Shown here in pieces: positions 34,613 to 34,722 of a DNA stretch of 34,722 nucleotides. Positions within the stretch are counted from its first letter, which is position 1; each line of letters begins with the position of its first letter. The notes beneath the pieces are model-generated. The model was given only the letters and a program-made list of their open reading frames with translations. It ran no database searches and was not told the origin of the DNA. The translations under genes and the position numbers were made by a program. Source of the DNA: Deltaproteobacteria bacterium (GTDB lineage: Bacteria > Desulfobacterota > Desulfobulbia > Desulfobulbales > Desulfurivibrionaceae); contig DUZU01000028.1 of the NCBI GenBank assembly GCA_013349285.1, forward strand, positions 1 through 34,722, given 5' to 3'.

Positions 34613-34677
34613 TAAGTGCCTCCACGAAATTATTCCCTGACAACCAGGGAATAATTTCTCAGGCACTAATACTTCTC
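34608..34677. repeat. Long imperfect nested inverted repeat
   Basis: An inner 13-bp perfect stem, AAATTATTCCCTG / CAGGGAATAATTT with loop ACAAC (about 34628-34658), is enclosed by AAGTATAAGTGCCT / AGGCACTAATACTT, which pair over 14 positions with one mismatch. Unpaired CCACG and CTC separate the two stems. The left outer arm overlaps the right arm of copy B, so the two structures are mutually exclusive. Confidence 0.75.
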
Positions 34678-34722
34678 AAACTCAACCCCACTGTGGCTAT
34701 CGATTCCTTCCTCTAAATCAAA

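Larger units (their letters stand above)
34393..34722. other. Gene-free upstream region of cheW
   Basis: 330 nt without a credible gene, AT-rich compared with the rest. Bases 34465-34677 hold at least four inverted repeats, the strongest listed separately. The che promoter must lie here, but I could not choose between several poor candidates. The left end (34393-34464) contains only the cheW ribosome site and leader. Confidence 0.5.

Noticed and set aside
34543-34677. A CRISPR array
   Set aside because: Only two copies of the 18-bp palindrome exist, the spacer is single and structured, and there are no cas genes.
1-34722. tRNA or rRNA genes, integrases, insertion sequences
   Set aside because: I saw no cloverleaf with a TTCGA-type T-loop and CCA end, no rRNA segments, and no transposase or integrase motifs.

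Overview
The window looks like chromosomal DNA of a Gram-negative Desulfobacterota (deltaproteobacterial, Desulfobulbales-like) organism. This is inferred from moderately high GC, a meso-DAP-type MurE, the dcw gene order, and small proteins I recognise from that group; no 16S or marker search was possible.

Region 1 (1-18900, all minus strand) is a dcw cell-wall and division cluster. In transcription order it reads mraZ, rsmH, ftsL, ftsI-like, murE, murF, mraY, murD, a 57-aa Cys-motif protein, murG, murC, murB, ftsQ, ftsA, ftsZ, a B12-binding/radical SAM protein, and the start of a membrane sensor protein that runs off the window. A strong sigma70-type promoter (TTGACA, 18 bp, TATAAG) lies ahead of mraZ, with 10-bp-spaced GTGG repeats at the start site that fit a MraZ operator. 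Two things are abnormal. The gene in the ftsI slot keeps the PBP fold, a membrane anchor and a PASTA domain, but its SxxK, SxN and KTG active-site motifs are all destroyed. The expected ftsW between murD and murG is absent, with the 57-aa gene in its place. The septal SEDS/bPBP synthase pair is therefore either gone from the locus or reduced to a pseudo-enzyme.

Region 2 (19000-24750, plus strand) has typA/bipA with its own promoter and a strong terminator. It is followed by a 1152-aa hybrid histidine kinase with a PhnD-like periplasmic sensor, three PAS domains and a receiver.

Region 3 (24750-31360) is an RNA-remodelling, cold-shock-like island. It holds two small RRM proteins, a Cys-motif protein, a RhlE-type DEAD-box helicase, three nearly identical CspA-type proteins, a 47-aa basic protein with a TTG start, and a YbiT/YkpA-type ABC-F ATPase. 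csp1 and csp3 share a roughly 103-nt leader with a GNRA-capped hairpin and a covarying outer helix; csp2 lacks it.

Region 4 (31400-34400, minus strand) is a compact cheW-cheR-cheB-cheD operon without cheA or a receptor in view. Upstream of cheW (34440-34690) is a gene-free stretch packed with nested perfect inverted repeats.
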